DNA of 34,492 nucleotides, taken from positions 1 to 34,492 of the forward strand of contig JAABSJ010000041.1 of assembly GCA_011390515.1 (NCBI GenBank), written 5' to 3'. Position numbers and translations under genes: made by a program. The stretch's first letter is position 1. Each line of letters begins with the position of its first letter. The stretch is from Oscillatoria sp. Lineage in GTDB: Bacteria; Cyanobacteriota; Cyanobacteriia; Cyanobacteriales; Laspinemataceae. Under the pieces are notes generated by a model that was not told the origin of the DNA, did not search any database, and worked only from the letters and a program-made list of their open reading frames with translations. Positions 1-7,438 of this stretch are shown here, one piece after another.

Positions 1-192
1 ATGATTTATTTGTTGGAACACCCTTACAAGAGTAGGTTTTTTACGTTTATGGTGATTCTCCGGTCCCCTCCCCTTGCGAAGGGGAGGGTTAGGGTGGGGT
101 CCTCTTTGACCCGCCACCCAGGACCCTGGAACCCCTGGACAAAGCCAGAATTGCTCATCAAAAATTCTTAATTATTCATTCATCCCTCAATC
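1..192. other. Intergenic stretch with a hairpin repeat
   Basis: No gene is called here. Positions 66-88 form a hairpin (ccctcccctt, gcg, aaggggaggg) inside a G/C-rich stretch that continues as ggttagggtgggg. This resembles the 'ccctccccttgcgaaggggaggg' type of dispersed repeat common in filamentous cyanobacteria. A 56-codon frame opens at base 1 and runs through the repeat, but it shows no recognisable domain and is not called. The A/T-rich part from about 150 to 192 probably holds the start signals of murQ. Confidence 0.5.
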
Positions 193-1116
193 ATGACAAA
201 CTTGGAGGAACGGGGACATCTACTTACAGAGCAGGTGAACCCCAGTAGCGCAAATCTCGACCGACTCAATTCTCTGGAATTGGTGGATCTATTCAATCAG
301 GAGGATGCCAAAACCTTAGCGGCGATCGCCAGTGCCCGGACTCAACTCGCCCAAGCGATTGACCTCGCTGCGGACAAACTCCGGCAAGGGGGACGCCTGT
401 TTTATATTGGGGCCGGAACCAGTGGCCGTCTCGGAGTCCTGGATGCTGCCGAATGTCCCCCCACCTTCTGTACTCCCCCAGAAATGGTCCAGGGGATCAT
501 TGCCGGGGGTGCCGGGGCTTTAATCCGCAGTTCCGAGGACCTGGAGGACCGCGCTGAAGATGGAGAAGATGCCGTGGTCCGACGCCACCTCACGGACTTA
601 GATGTACTCGTCGGCATTACCGCAGGGGGGACCACTCCCTTTGTGCAAGGGGCGTTACAAGCCGCCCGTCGTCGGGGGGCCCGCACGGTGTTTATCGCCT
701 GTGTTCCGTCAGAACAGGTGGAAGTGCCGGTGGATATCGATATTCGCCTGCTCGTTGGACCGGAAATTTTAGCCGGTTCCACCCGGTTAAAAGCAGGAAC
801 AGTGACCAAAATGGCCTTAAATATCCTGTCAACGGGAGTGATGGTTAAGCTCGGAAAGGTCTATGGTAACCGGATGGTGGATGTTTCTGTTACCAATAAA
901 AAATTACAAGACCGGGCCTTGAGAATTTTGGAAGATTTGACTGGGTTAAGTCGCAAAGAGGCGGGGTTTCTGTTAGAAAAAAGCGGGCGATCGGTCAAAC
1001 TGGCCTTAATCATGCATTGGACTGATCTCAACAAACAGGAGGCTCAACAGTTGCTAGAAACTCATAACGGACAACTACGACTAGCCGTAGAGAGTCTGAA
1101 AAATACCGCATCCTAA
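193..1116 (+). CDS. murQ: N-acetylmuramic acid 6-phosphate etherase MurQ
   Basis: Predicted cytoplasmic lyase that removes the D-lactyl ether from N-acetylmuramic acid 6-phosphate, giving GlcNAc 6-phosphate and D-lactate, in peptidoglycan recycling. The 307-residue length matches the family. The SIS sugar-phosphate fold is shown by YIGAGTSGRLGVLDAAECPP at about residues 71-90, the most characteristic MurQ segment, followed by GITAGGTTPFVQGAL and the conserved GNRMVDV near residue 225. The C-terminal third (LTGLSRKEAGFLLEKS and onward) is the helical, UBA-like tail usual for MurQ. The ATG at 193 is chosen because the protein begins with the typical NLEERGHLLTEQ. raf1 follows 64 bases later on the same strand. 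No recycling partner such as anmK is visible beside it. Confidence 0.95.
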   Translation: MTNLEERGHLLTEQVNPSSANLDRLNSLELVDLFNQEDAKTLAAIASARTQLAQAIDLAADKLRQGGRLFYIGAGTSGRLGVLDAAECPPTFCTPPEMVQGIIAGGAGALIRSSEDLEDRAEDGEDAVVRRHLTDLDVLVGITAGGTTPFVQGALQAARRRGARTVFIACVPSEQVEVPVDIDIRLLVGPEILAGSTRLKAGTVTKMALNILSTGVMVKLGKVYGNRMVDVSVTNKKLQDRALRILEDLTGLSRKEAGFLLEKSGRSVKLALIMHWTDLNKQEAQQLLETHNGQLRLAVESLKNTAS

Positions 1117-1180
1117 TTCCCTAAAATCTTCCCCCCCTCCAAACTGCTCACCTTGAACCTGAATTATTAATTGAGAACTC

Positions 1181-2275
1181 ATGACAGATAGCTCGCCTGA
1201 AATGTCCAAGCCCAATGCAGACCCGGCTTTATCCCCCCAAGAAACCGAAGATTTAATCCGATTACTGCGACGCAAAGAAGGAAACTGGGTCGGCTGGGGA
1301 ATGGCCTGCCAACGCTTGCAAAAAGCGGGGTATAATTCCCAACAAATTTTTGAAGAAACCGGCTTTGAGCAGATTCAACAAAATCAAATTGTGGTCGGTT
1401 ATCAAGTTTATAATTCTATCATCGCTGTTGGAGTCTCCGAACCAACCCAGGCGCATTTTAACCGCAAAGGTAGCGATATTCTCTATGAACTCCGCATTCT
1501 CAGTCAAGAAGAACGTGCTAAAGCGGCGGAATTTATTGTAGATAAAAACCTGGATGTTGACGAGACTCACGAACTCGTCAAAGCGATGAAAGATTTATCC
1601 CGACTCGCCAAAATTCCGGAAGCATTTTCCACCCATCCCGGGGATGCTGTCGCCTATCAATGTTGGAAACTGGCCCGTCAAAAATCCGATTTACAAGAGC
1701 GATCGCGCTTAATTGCCCGAGGATTATCCTTCGCCCATACTGTTACCGCCCGTAAACAAGTTGAACAACTGCTCACAGATTTTACCGTCACCTCAACTCG
1801 ACCCGCCCCCACCCTTTCGGTTTACCGTTTAGAATCCGCTGAAGAACTGCCTAGAATCCTCCCGGTTGTGGGCAGAATGCCTCTCACTGTGGAAGATTTA
1901 CAAGCGGTTCCTCTAATTGAACCTGAAGAACCTTTTGGTATTGTTAAATCCTCGGGAAATGCTGCCTGGGTTCCTGTTCCCAGTTGGCAAGTTCTCTTAC
2001 TCGCTGAAGATCCGGTGACTATCCTTTGGCATAGCGACGATTTACCGATTAGCTTACCAGGAAAAGCGGAAGAAGTTCTGGTTTTAGTCGATCGCGCCGC
2101 CCGAGACTGGGACCCGAATGGGTATTTTTTGTGGGAAGAAAATAACTTGCTCAAAATGCAGTGGTTTGAACAAGAACCGGAGATTAAAATTCTCGGTAAA
2201 GTGTTGTTAGTGCTGCGTCCTAAGAAGTTTTTAGATGAAGATTTCACTAAGGAGATGTGGCAGATGGATGAATAA
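1181..2275 (+). CDS. raf1: RuBisCO accumulation factor 1 (Raf1)
   Basis: Predicted assembly chaperone that stabilises RbcL dimers and helps form the L8 core of form IB RuBisCO. The 364-residue length fits cyanobacterial Raf1. The N-terminal helical part (about residues 17-75) carries LIRLLRRKEGNWVGWG and the helix-turn-helix-like AGYNSQQIFEETGFE. A middle helical region (about 95-195) follows, with RAKAAEFIVDKNLDVDETH, and then a beta-rich C-terminal dimerisation domain (about 205-364). No signal peptide or membrane segment is seen. It lies 64 bases after murQ and converges on the glycosyltransferase gene; a REP-like hairpin starting two bases after its stop could end transcription from both sides. 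Known role comes from the family; identity is from recognised sequence pattern. Confidence 0.9.
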   Translation: MTDSSPEMSKPNADPALSPQETEDLIRLLRRKEGNWVGWGMACQRLQKAGYNSQQIFEETGFEQIQQNQIVVGYQVYNSIIAVGVSEPTQAHFNRKGSDILYELRILSQEERAKAAEFIVDKNLDVDETHELVKAMKDLSRLAKIPEAFSTHPGDAVAYQCWKLARQKSDLQERSRLIARGLSFAHTVTARKQVEQLLTDFTVTSTRPAPTLSVYRLESAEELPRILPVVGRMPLTVEDLQAVPLIEPEEPFGIVKSSGNAAWVPVPSWQVLLLAEDPVTILWHSDDLPISLPGKAEEVLVLVDRAARDWDPNGYFLWEENNLLKMQWFEQEPEIKILGKVLLVLRPKKFLDEDFTKEMWQMDE

Positions 2276-2276
2276 A

Positions 2277-2329
2277 AGCCCACACCCTAAAGGGTGGGGC
2301 TACAGGAACAAAGCCCGCCTACGCGGGCT
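2277..2329. repeat. REP-like repeat copy 1, between convergent genes
   Basis: About 53 bp built of two hairpins: caccctaaagggtg, then agcccgcctacgcgggct followed by a short T run. It belongs to a family seen six times in the window (also 2797, 9908, 18513, 23505 and 23617). Its place between the raf1 stop and the end of the glycosyltransferase gene suggests it works as a bidirectional terminator; that is inference. Confidence 0.75.
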
Positions 2330-2336
2330 GATTTTT

Positions 2337-4106
2337 CTATTGCCTACATCGATAAAGTTGATAGGGAATTCCTAATCGATAATATTGACTAGGGTCGAGA
2401 TTACAGAGGCGATCGCCTAACCCCAATTGCTGCGGATATTCTCGCTGACGCAAACCCGGGGCGACAATCCATAAATTAACAGCAGCAGGCGGTAATTCTG
2501 AAACAGCACCCAGATTTTCCCAAACGGATTGATAACTGGGCGATCGCGTCATAAATGCCCAATCTGTCTCCGGTAAATTTCCCTCTCTAATTTTATCCAA
2601 TTCTAGGGCAAAACTCAACCCCAATGCCACCTCTTGCATATTCTCATATCCCACCACCACCACTAACGGCACAGTCGGTTCTAAATTAAGCTGCTGCGCC
2701 ACCCCTGCCGGATTATAAGGCTTTTGAAAAACCCAATTTGACACCACAAAAACACTACTGATTAGTCCGACTATTAGAAAAGCGGGAATTAAATACGAAC
2801 CCGCACCCTGAAGGGTGGGGCTATACGGACGAAGCCCGCCTGCGCGGGCTAATAGAGAAAACCGAGTTTTGTTCAGTGGATTTGGGGGTTTCATCATCAA
2901 ACTCGCGCCTAATAGGGCACAAATCCCTGGATAATAGATAAAGTGGTAGCGCACTGCCGAGGTAATATCTTTGCCCAACCCATAAACAATCGTAAAATAT
3001 TCTAATAAAACAACTGCCGTAAATCCCAGTAAACTTACACCCGATAAGCGGGTGGTTTTGTTGTTTAAAACGGCTTTGATTCGCGGAGTAATCCCAATTA
3101 AAAAATACCCGCACCAAAGCAGCATTAAAATGGCCGACGGAATAACAACCCACAGGGGTTGATTTTCCACCGGAAATGCCACTATCATCACCACCCAACC
3201 GGCTAAGGTTTGAACAATCGGCGTTACACTATCCATCCAGGACGGTTCAAAGGGTTTAAACCAATCGGTTTCGGGACGACTAAAATGGTTGTGCAGGGTG
3301 GGTAACCAAGGAAAATACAACAACAAGGGCAGCAAACTATACCCCGCCAAACTCAGCCAAGTTACGGTTTCTTTAGCCGATGCCGAGGGGGTGGGTTCCG
3401 GTAGTGCCAGCCTTCCTGGATGAAAATATTTCCCTAAACTTAACGCCAAAATGGTCACTAATTCCGCGACCCAAGCTAACAGGAAAAAATAGTGGGTGTA
3501 GAGTCCTAATGTATTAACAATTGCCCAACAGATTCCCAGCCAAGGGCGAATTTTTACCCGATGATGTAAATTTTTTTGAATCTGAATAAATCCCATCAGG
3601 GATAAAATAATTAACAGCATCGGTAGGGTATAATGGCGGGCCTCCTGGGAAAGATAAACGGCAAAGGGAGAGACTGCCATCACTGCTGCACCCATTAATC
3701 CAGCTTGCCGAGAAAAGGCGATGCGATTTAACCCATACATGGCAGCGATCGCACCCACGCCAAACAGGGCACAGAGCGATCGGGTTTGCCATATCCAAGA
3801 CCCCCGAACCCCACTCAACCACTCATGAGTTAAGCAAAAAAACAACGGGGGATGAGTGGATTCCGTTGCCACGGTTTGGGCAATTTGTTGACAACTTGCC
3901 GTGGAATTTAAGGTGAAAATATCGGCAAATTGTGCTAGGGGAAAAACTGCATCTAAGGGAATCTGGTCATAACTTTGCCCCAAACTAAATAACCCGGTGA
4001 GAATTTCATCTAACCAGACGGGTTTGGCCTCTAATTGGGCAAACCGCAGGACAGTACCCAGAATGAGGATACCCGCTAAACTTAAATAAGGTCGATACCT
4101 GTGCAT
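2337..4106 (-). CDS. GT39-like integral membrane glycosyltransferase
   Basis: Predicted polytopic GT-C glycosyltransferase of the ArnT/PMT (GT39) type, using a lipid-linked sugar at the membrane. Near the N-terminus KPVWLDEILTG carries the acidic pair typical of the first extracytoplasmic loop, and WLSGVRGSWIWQTRSLCALFG resembles the next conserved loop. About ten hydrophobic segments follow (for example AAVMAVSPFAVYLSQEARHY). Acceptor and sugar cannot be told. The open frame extends to 4262, but residues upstream of the ATG at 4106 are encoded by an inserted mobile element, so 4106 (589 residues) is chosen; an ATG at 4148 lies inside the element. A REP-like repeat is read in frame at about residues 420-437. 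Confidence 0.8.
   Translation of the reverse strand: MHRYRPYLSLAGILILGTVLRFAQLEAKPVWLDEILTGLFSLGQSYDQIPLDAVFPLAQFADIFTLNSTASCQQIAQTVATESTHPPLFFCLTHEWLSGVRGSWIWQTRSLCALFGVGAIAAMYGLNRIAFSRQAGLMGAAVMAVSPFAVYLSQEARHYTLPMLLIILSLMGFIQIQKNLHHRVKIRPWLGICWAIVNTLGLYTHYFFLLAWVAELVTILALSLGKYFHPGRLALPEPTPSASAKETVTWLSLAGYSLLPLLLYFPWLPTLHNHFSRPETDWFKPFEPSWMDSVTPIVQTLAGWVVMIVAFPVENQPLWVVIPSAILMLLWCGYFLIGITPRIKAVLNNKTTRLSGVSLLGFTAVVLLEYFTIVYGLGKDITSAVRYHFIYYPGICALLGASLMMKPPNPLNKTRFSLLARAGGLRPYSPTLQGAGSYLIPAFLIVGLISSVFVVSNWVFQKPYNPAGVAQQLNLEPTVPLVVVVGYENMQEVALGLSFALELDKIREGNLPETDWAFMTRSPSYQSVWENLGAVSELPPAAVNLWIVAPGLRQREYPQQLGLGDRLCNLDPSQYYRLGIPYQLYRCRQ
2797..2850. repeat. REP-like repeat copy 2, in frame inside the GT39 gene
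   Basis: Two hairpins (caccctgaagggtg and agcccgcctgcgcgggct) joined by gggctatacggacga. It is nearly identical to the other family members. It lies within the glycosyltransferase reading frame without a stop and is translated as roughly LARAGGLRPYSPTLQGAGS, in a hydrophilic loop between membrane segments. Confidence 0.85.
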
Positions 4107-4140
4107 TTTTAAAAAATTGTCCGATTGATTCAGTTCTATT

Positions 4141-4303
4141 GGGAGCATCTCAATTTGTTCAAGAGACCTAACCCCCGGTGCCCCCTTCCCACCCCTCCCC
4201 GGCCCTCCCCTAAGAGGAGAGGGAGAATAAGGAAATTTTTTTATTGCTGGAAGGGGGAGCAAGAGGTGTAAATTCCCCTTTTAGGCAAAATTGAGATGCT
4301 CCC
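4141..4303. mobile_element. MITE copy 1 (16-bp TIRs, 8-bp target duplication)
   Basis: A 163-bp element bounded by terminal inverted repeats gggagcatctcaattt and aaattgagatgctccc. It is flanked by a perfect 8-bp direct repeat, gttctatt (4133-4140 and 4304-4311), read as a target-site duplication. The interior is C/G-rich (agacctaaccccc, a cccttccc run, and gggggagcaaga) and encodes no transposase, so it must be moved in trans if mobile. A second copy at 32685-32794 shares the ends and much of the interior. It lies just upstream of the glycosyltransferase start and only 21 bases from the end of the neighbouring kinase gene. Confidence 0.9.
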
Positions 4304-4324
4304 GTTCTATTACCGATTTTATTC

Positions 4325-5677
4325 TTAGCGATCAATGAATTTAGGTTTTCCGATAAAATCTGCAATTTCTGTGACGATCCACTCTCGTTCTGTTGCGGTT
4401 AGACCGGAACCAAAACGGTAACTATTAACTCCGACTTCTAAGGCACAATTCAAGACTTTATTTGTGCTACTCATCCCCGTTACTGGACTGACTTCCACCC
4501 GACAGATATCATCAATATTACCCTGAATGGTTCTTTTTGTTCCTAAAAAAAACCAGGAGATTTCAAATTTTTCCCTATAAAAAATTAGGTCACTATACAC
4601 GAAAATATGCCGCAGGATCCTGCTCAGGGATAATAGACCCACCCACCAAAAAGGAACAAGAAACAAGACCATGAACAAGTTACCACTCCCAAGAACGGCC
4701 AGACTTGAAGGCACTAAAATTTTCAACCAAACTACCATAAAGAACAATGTAAAAATATGATCTAATTGTAGGCTGGGCCGGGGAACTTTTATCTTGAGTT
4801 GACTGGGAGTTTTTTCCAGAACAACGCGACTGCCTACAGGTTGAAGATTACCCGGAGATCGCGGAACAATCCGTTCTCGTTTAGCCTCCAATACGGCTAA
4901 GGCTTCAGCAGCAGATTTGAATCTATCTTCAATGACAGGTTCCAACATTGTTTCTAACCACTCGGCAAACTCGGGACTGAGGTTGACATAAGGCCGAAAA
5001 TCAATTTTCATCCGTTTTTCGGGAAAATCTGCCGGGTCTTGATGGGTTAATAAAAACAACAAGGTTGCACCCAATCCATATAAATCCGTCGGCGGTTTAG
5101 CTTGTCCCCGAAACTGTTCCGGGGCCATATATCCATAAGTTCCCACAATGGTACTGCCGCTGGTGATGGTATGGCGATAGGTATCTTGAACGGCCCCAAA
5201 ATCTACTAAAAATACCTTGCCATCGGACTGACGAATAATATTTTGGGGTTTAATATCGCGATGAACCACCGGAGGGGTGAGTTGATGCAAATACACCAGA
5301 ATATCTAAGAGTTGTTTAGCAATCTCTCTCACCTCCAATTCCGTCGGACGCCATCCGCTTTTTACCCAGTCTTGCAAGGATTGACCCGGGGCTATTTCTT
5401 GGACGATATAAAAGCGGCGATCGTCGTTGGTATCTAGTTGAAAATAATCCAGATAGTTGGGAATTGCCGGATGATTCAGTTGCGCTAAAACCTTGCCTTC
5501 TCGTTCAAAGAGTTCTAGGGCTTTCCAATCTTTCAACTGCCGCAGGGATAAAATTTTAATCGCAACTTGTTGGGCGAGGGTTAAGTCATCTGCGGCATAA
5601 GTCGAGGCAATTCCGCCTTGTCCTAAGAGGTTAAGAATCTGATAGCGTTCCTTGATGATATCTCCAGGTTGGTGCAT
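4325..5677 (-). CDS. Membrane-anchored Ser/Thr protein kinase, paralogue 1
   Basis: Eukaryotic-type (Hanks) Ser/Thr kinase of 450 residues. The kinase domain covers about residues 11-265: glycine loop GQGGIASTY (19-27), ATP lysine K41 in VAIK, helix-C glutamate E60, catalytic loop H139-R-D-I-K-P-Q-N, DFG at 159-161, and YMAPEQFRG at the end of the activation loop. After a basic linker, about residues 308-365 are hydrophobic and look like two membrane segments. The cytoplasmic tail (about 370-450) resembles a small PH-like beta domain ending in EREWIVTEIADFIGKP. All key catalytic residues are present, so activity is expected; substrates are unknown. First of three tandem paralogues sharing the start MHQP. 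Confidence 0.93.
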   Translation of the reverse strand: MHQPGDIIKERYQILNLLGQGGIASTYAADDLTLAQQVAIKILSLRQLKDWKALELFEREGKVLAQLNHPAIPNYLDYFQLDTNDDRRFYIVQEIAPGQSLQDWVKSGWRPTELEVREIAKQLLDILVYLHQLTPPVVHRDIKPQNIIRQSDGKVFLVDFGAVQDTYRHTITSGSTIVGTYGYMAPEQFRGQAKPPTDLYGLGATLLFLLTHQDPADFPEKRMKIDFRPYVNLSPEFAEWLETMLEPVIEDRFKSAAEALAVLEAKRERIVPRSPGNLQPVGSRVVLEKTPSQLKIKVPRPSLQLDHIFTLFFMVVWLKILVPSSLAVLGSGNLFMVLFLVPFWWVGLLSLSRILRHIFVYSDLIFYREKFEISWFFLGTKRTIQGNIDDICRVEVSPVTGMSSTNKVLNCALEVGVNSYRFGSGLTATEREWIVTEIADFIGKPKFIDR

Positions 5678-5954
5678 GAGTTTTCGCCTATCTTTCTTCT
5701 CGGCTGGTTTCTGATTTAAGGACGAATCGGGTTAATCCCTCTTCCAGACTAGGATGGCAACAGATGCGATCGCTACAACGATCTCGCCAACTCTTGGCCA
5801 CTCTATCCCTTGCCTACGGATGAATGTTGGATTTGTCTTATTTGGACCGATTCATTCTATTCTAACCTATCGGAGGAATTTGTTGCCATCATTGTTGCCT
5901 TGCCGCACCGAAGATCAGGCCCTTATCCAATGGATTTAGGTCCGATCGCTATTT
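5678..5954. other. Kinase 1 upstream region with a decayed DUF4349 3' end
   Basis: 277-bp intergenic stretch. A 22-base block, cgaatcgggttaatccctct plus tc, at 5723-5744 is identical to 8861-8882 and lies the same 45 bases upstream of the kinase start codon in both places. Positions 5807-5869 align without gaps to 8936-8998 (about 48 of 63 bases equal by eye), which is the last 18 or so codons of the DUF4349 gene; here the frame is broken by stops. The region is therefore a duplicated upstream segment plus a gene remnant. No intact gene is called. Confidence 0.75.
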
Positions 5955-7325
5955 TTATCGTTTGATTAAGTGAGGTTTTCCCAGAAAAGCCGCAATTTCC
6001 ATTGCGATCCACTCTCGTTCAGTTTGAGTCAGTCCCGAACCAAAGCGGTAAGTTTTAAATCTCATTTGTAAGGCACAGGTGATAATAGGGTAACCTTGTA
6101 TAGAAAACAGGGTGGGAAATACTTGCACACTAGAAATATCATGGATATTTCCCTGAATTTCCCGTTGAATCCCTAAAAAATTCCACTTTAAATAAAATTT
6201 AGTTTCACGAAACTCTAAGGTAACCCTCCCAAACTGATTTAACAAAAAATCACCTAATAACTTAATTTCCAACAACAACACAAAAAATAGTAATACAAGA
6301 AGTGTTGGAGATTGATTTGCGGCAAATAAGATGACCGGAAAGAACGAAATATTCAAAATTGCAACAATTAAAATCAAAGATAAAGAGGGTAATTTCCATC
6401 CCAAAAAGGGAATTTTTACCTCTAGTTTCCCAGGAGTAATTTTGATGGAAACGCGACTTCCTGCCAGGTGATGATGATTAGTGGCTCGCGGAGCAATTAT
6501 TTGTTTTTTTGCCTTGGGCATTGCTTTTTGTGCCTTTAAAACAGCTAATGCTTCCGCAGCAGAGGTCAAGCGATTTTCAACCAGCGGTTCTAACAAATTT
6601 TCTAACCAATCCGCTAGTTCAGGGGAAATATTGACAGAAGACCGAAAATCAATTTTGAGTCTTGTTTCTGGAAAATCTGCTGGGGTTTTGTGGGTTAATA
6701 AAAATAACAGAGTTGCCCCTAAACCATATAAATCAGTCGCCGGTTCTGCTTGTCCGCGAAACTGTTCTGGGGCCATATATCCATAAGTACCAACTACGGT
6801 ACTCCCGCTCGTCATAGTATGACGATAAGTATCTTTAACCGCACCAAAATCGATTAACAAAATCTTACCATCAGACTGGCGAATAATATTAGGTGGTTTG
6901 ATATCTCGATGAATGACCGGGGGATTAATTTGGTGTAAATAAACTAGAATTTCTAAGAGTTGTTCGCCTATCTCTCTGACTTCAAGTTCCGTGGGATGCC
7001 ATCCGCTTTCTACCCAATCTTGCAAGGATTTACCCGGGACGATTTCTTGGACGATATAAAAGCGGCGATCGTCGTCTGTATCGAGTTGAAAGTAGTCCAG
7101 ATAGTTGGGAATTGCCGGATGATTTAATTGCGAAAGGACCTTCCCTTCTCGCTCAAAAAGTTCCAGGGATTTCCAGTCTTTTAATCGCCGTAGAGACAGA
7201 GCTTTAATGGCTACATCTTGCCCCGTATCTAAGTTCTGAGCGGCATAAGTTGTGGCAATTCCTCCTGTTCCCAAGGGGTGCAGAATCCGATAACGGTCCT
7301 TGATAATTTCTTCGGGTTGATGCAT
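5955..7325 (-). CDS. Membrane-anchored Ser/Thr protein kinase, paralogue 2
   Basis: 456-residue Hanks-type kinase, clearly homologous along its full length to the genes on both sides. Kinase motifs: GTGGIATTY, lysine in DVAIK at residue 41, E60, HRDIKPPN (Q replaced by P against the other two), DFGAVKDT and YMAPEQFRG. The linker is lysine-rich (KAQKAMPKAKKQ). Two strong hydrophobic segments follow (SLSLILIVAILNISFFPVILFA and LLVLLFFVLLLEI), then the conserved tail with FRFGSGLTQ-type sequence and EREWIAMEIAAFLGKP. The catalytic set is complete. It is separated by 113 bases from paralogue 3 and lacks the duplicated upstream block found before paralogues 1 and 3, so it may be read through from paralogue 3 or use its own promoter. 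Confidence 0.93.
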   Translation of the reverse strand: MHQPEEIIKDRYRILHPLGTGGIATTYAAQNLDTGQDVAIKALSLRRLKDWKSLELFEREGKVLSQLNHPAIPNYLDYFQLDTDDDRRFYIVQEIVPGKSLQDWVESGWHPTELEVREIGEQLLEILVYLHQINPPVIHRDIKPPNIIRQSDGKILLIDFGAVKDTYRHTMTSGSTVVGTYGYMAPEQFRGQAEPATDLYGLGATLLFLLTHKTPADFPETRLKIDFRSSVNISPELADWLENLLEPLVENRLTSAAEALAVLKAQKAMPKAKKQIIAPRATNHHHLAGSRVSIKITPGKLEVKIPFLGWKLPSLSLILIVAILNISFFPVILFAANQSPTLLVLLFFVLLLEIKLLGDFLLNQFGRVTLEFRETKFYLKWNFLGIQREIQGNIHDISSVQVFPTLFSIQGYPIITCALQMRFKTYRFGSGLTQTEREWIAMEIAAFLGKPHLIKR

Positions 7326-7438
7326 GGTTTTTTATTTTCACTCTTAAAGGATGGCTACATTCCAGGTGATCACCTATCTCAAAAACTAGGGCAAGAAATC
7401 CAGTTTGGGTTTGCTTTTAGACCCAATACAGCAATGGA

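Noticed and set aside
1-171. 56-codon plus-strand frame from base 1
   Set aside because: It reads through a dispersed hairpin repeat and shows no domain.
4107-4262. N-terminal extension of the glycosyltransferase
   Set aside because: Encoded mostly by the inserted MITE; the protein pattern begins at the ATG at 4106.
5754-5939. 61-residue plus-strand frame upstream of kinase 1
   Set aside because: It lies in the duplicated upstream region and is antisense to a decayed gene end; no domain.
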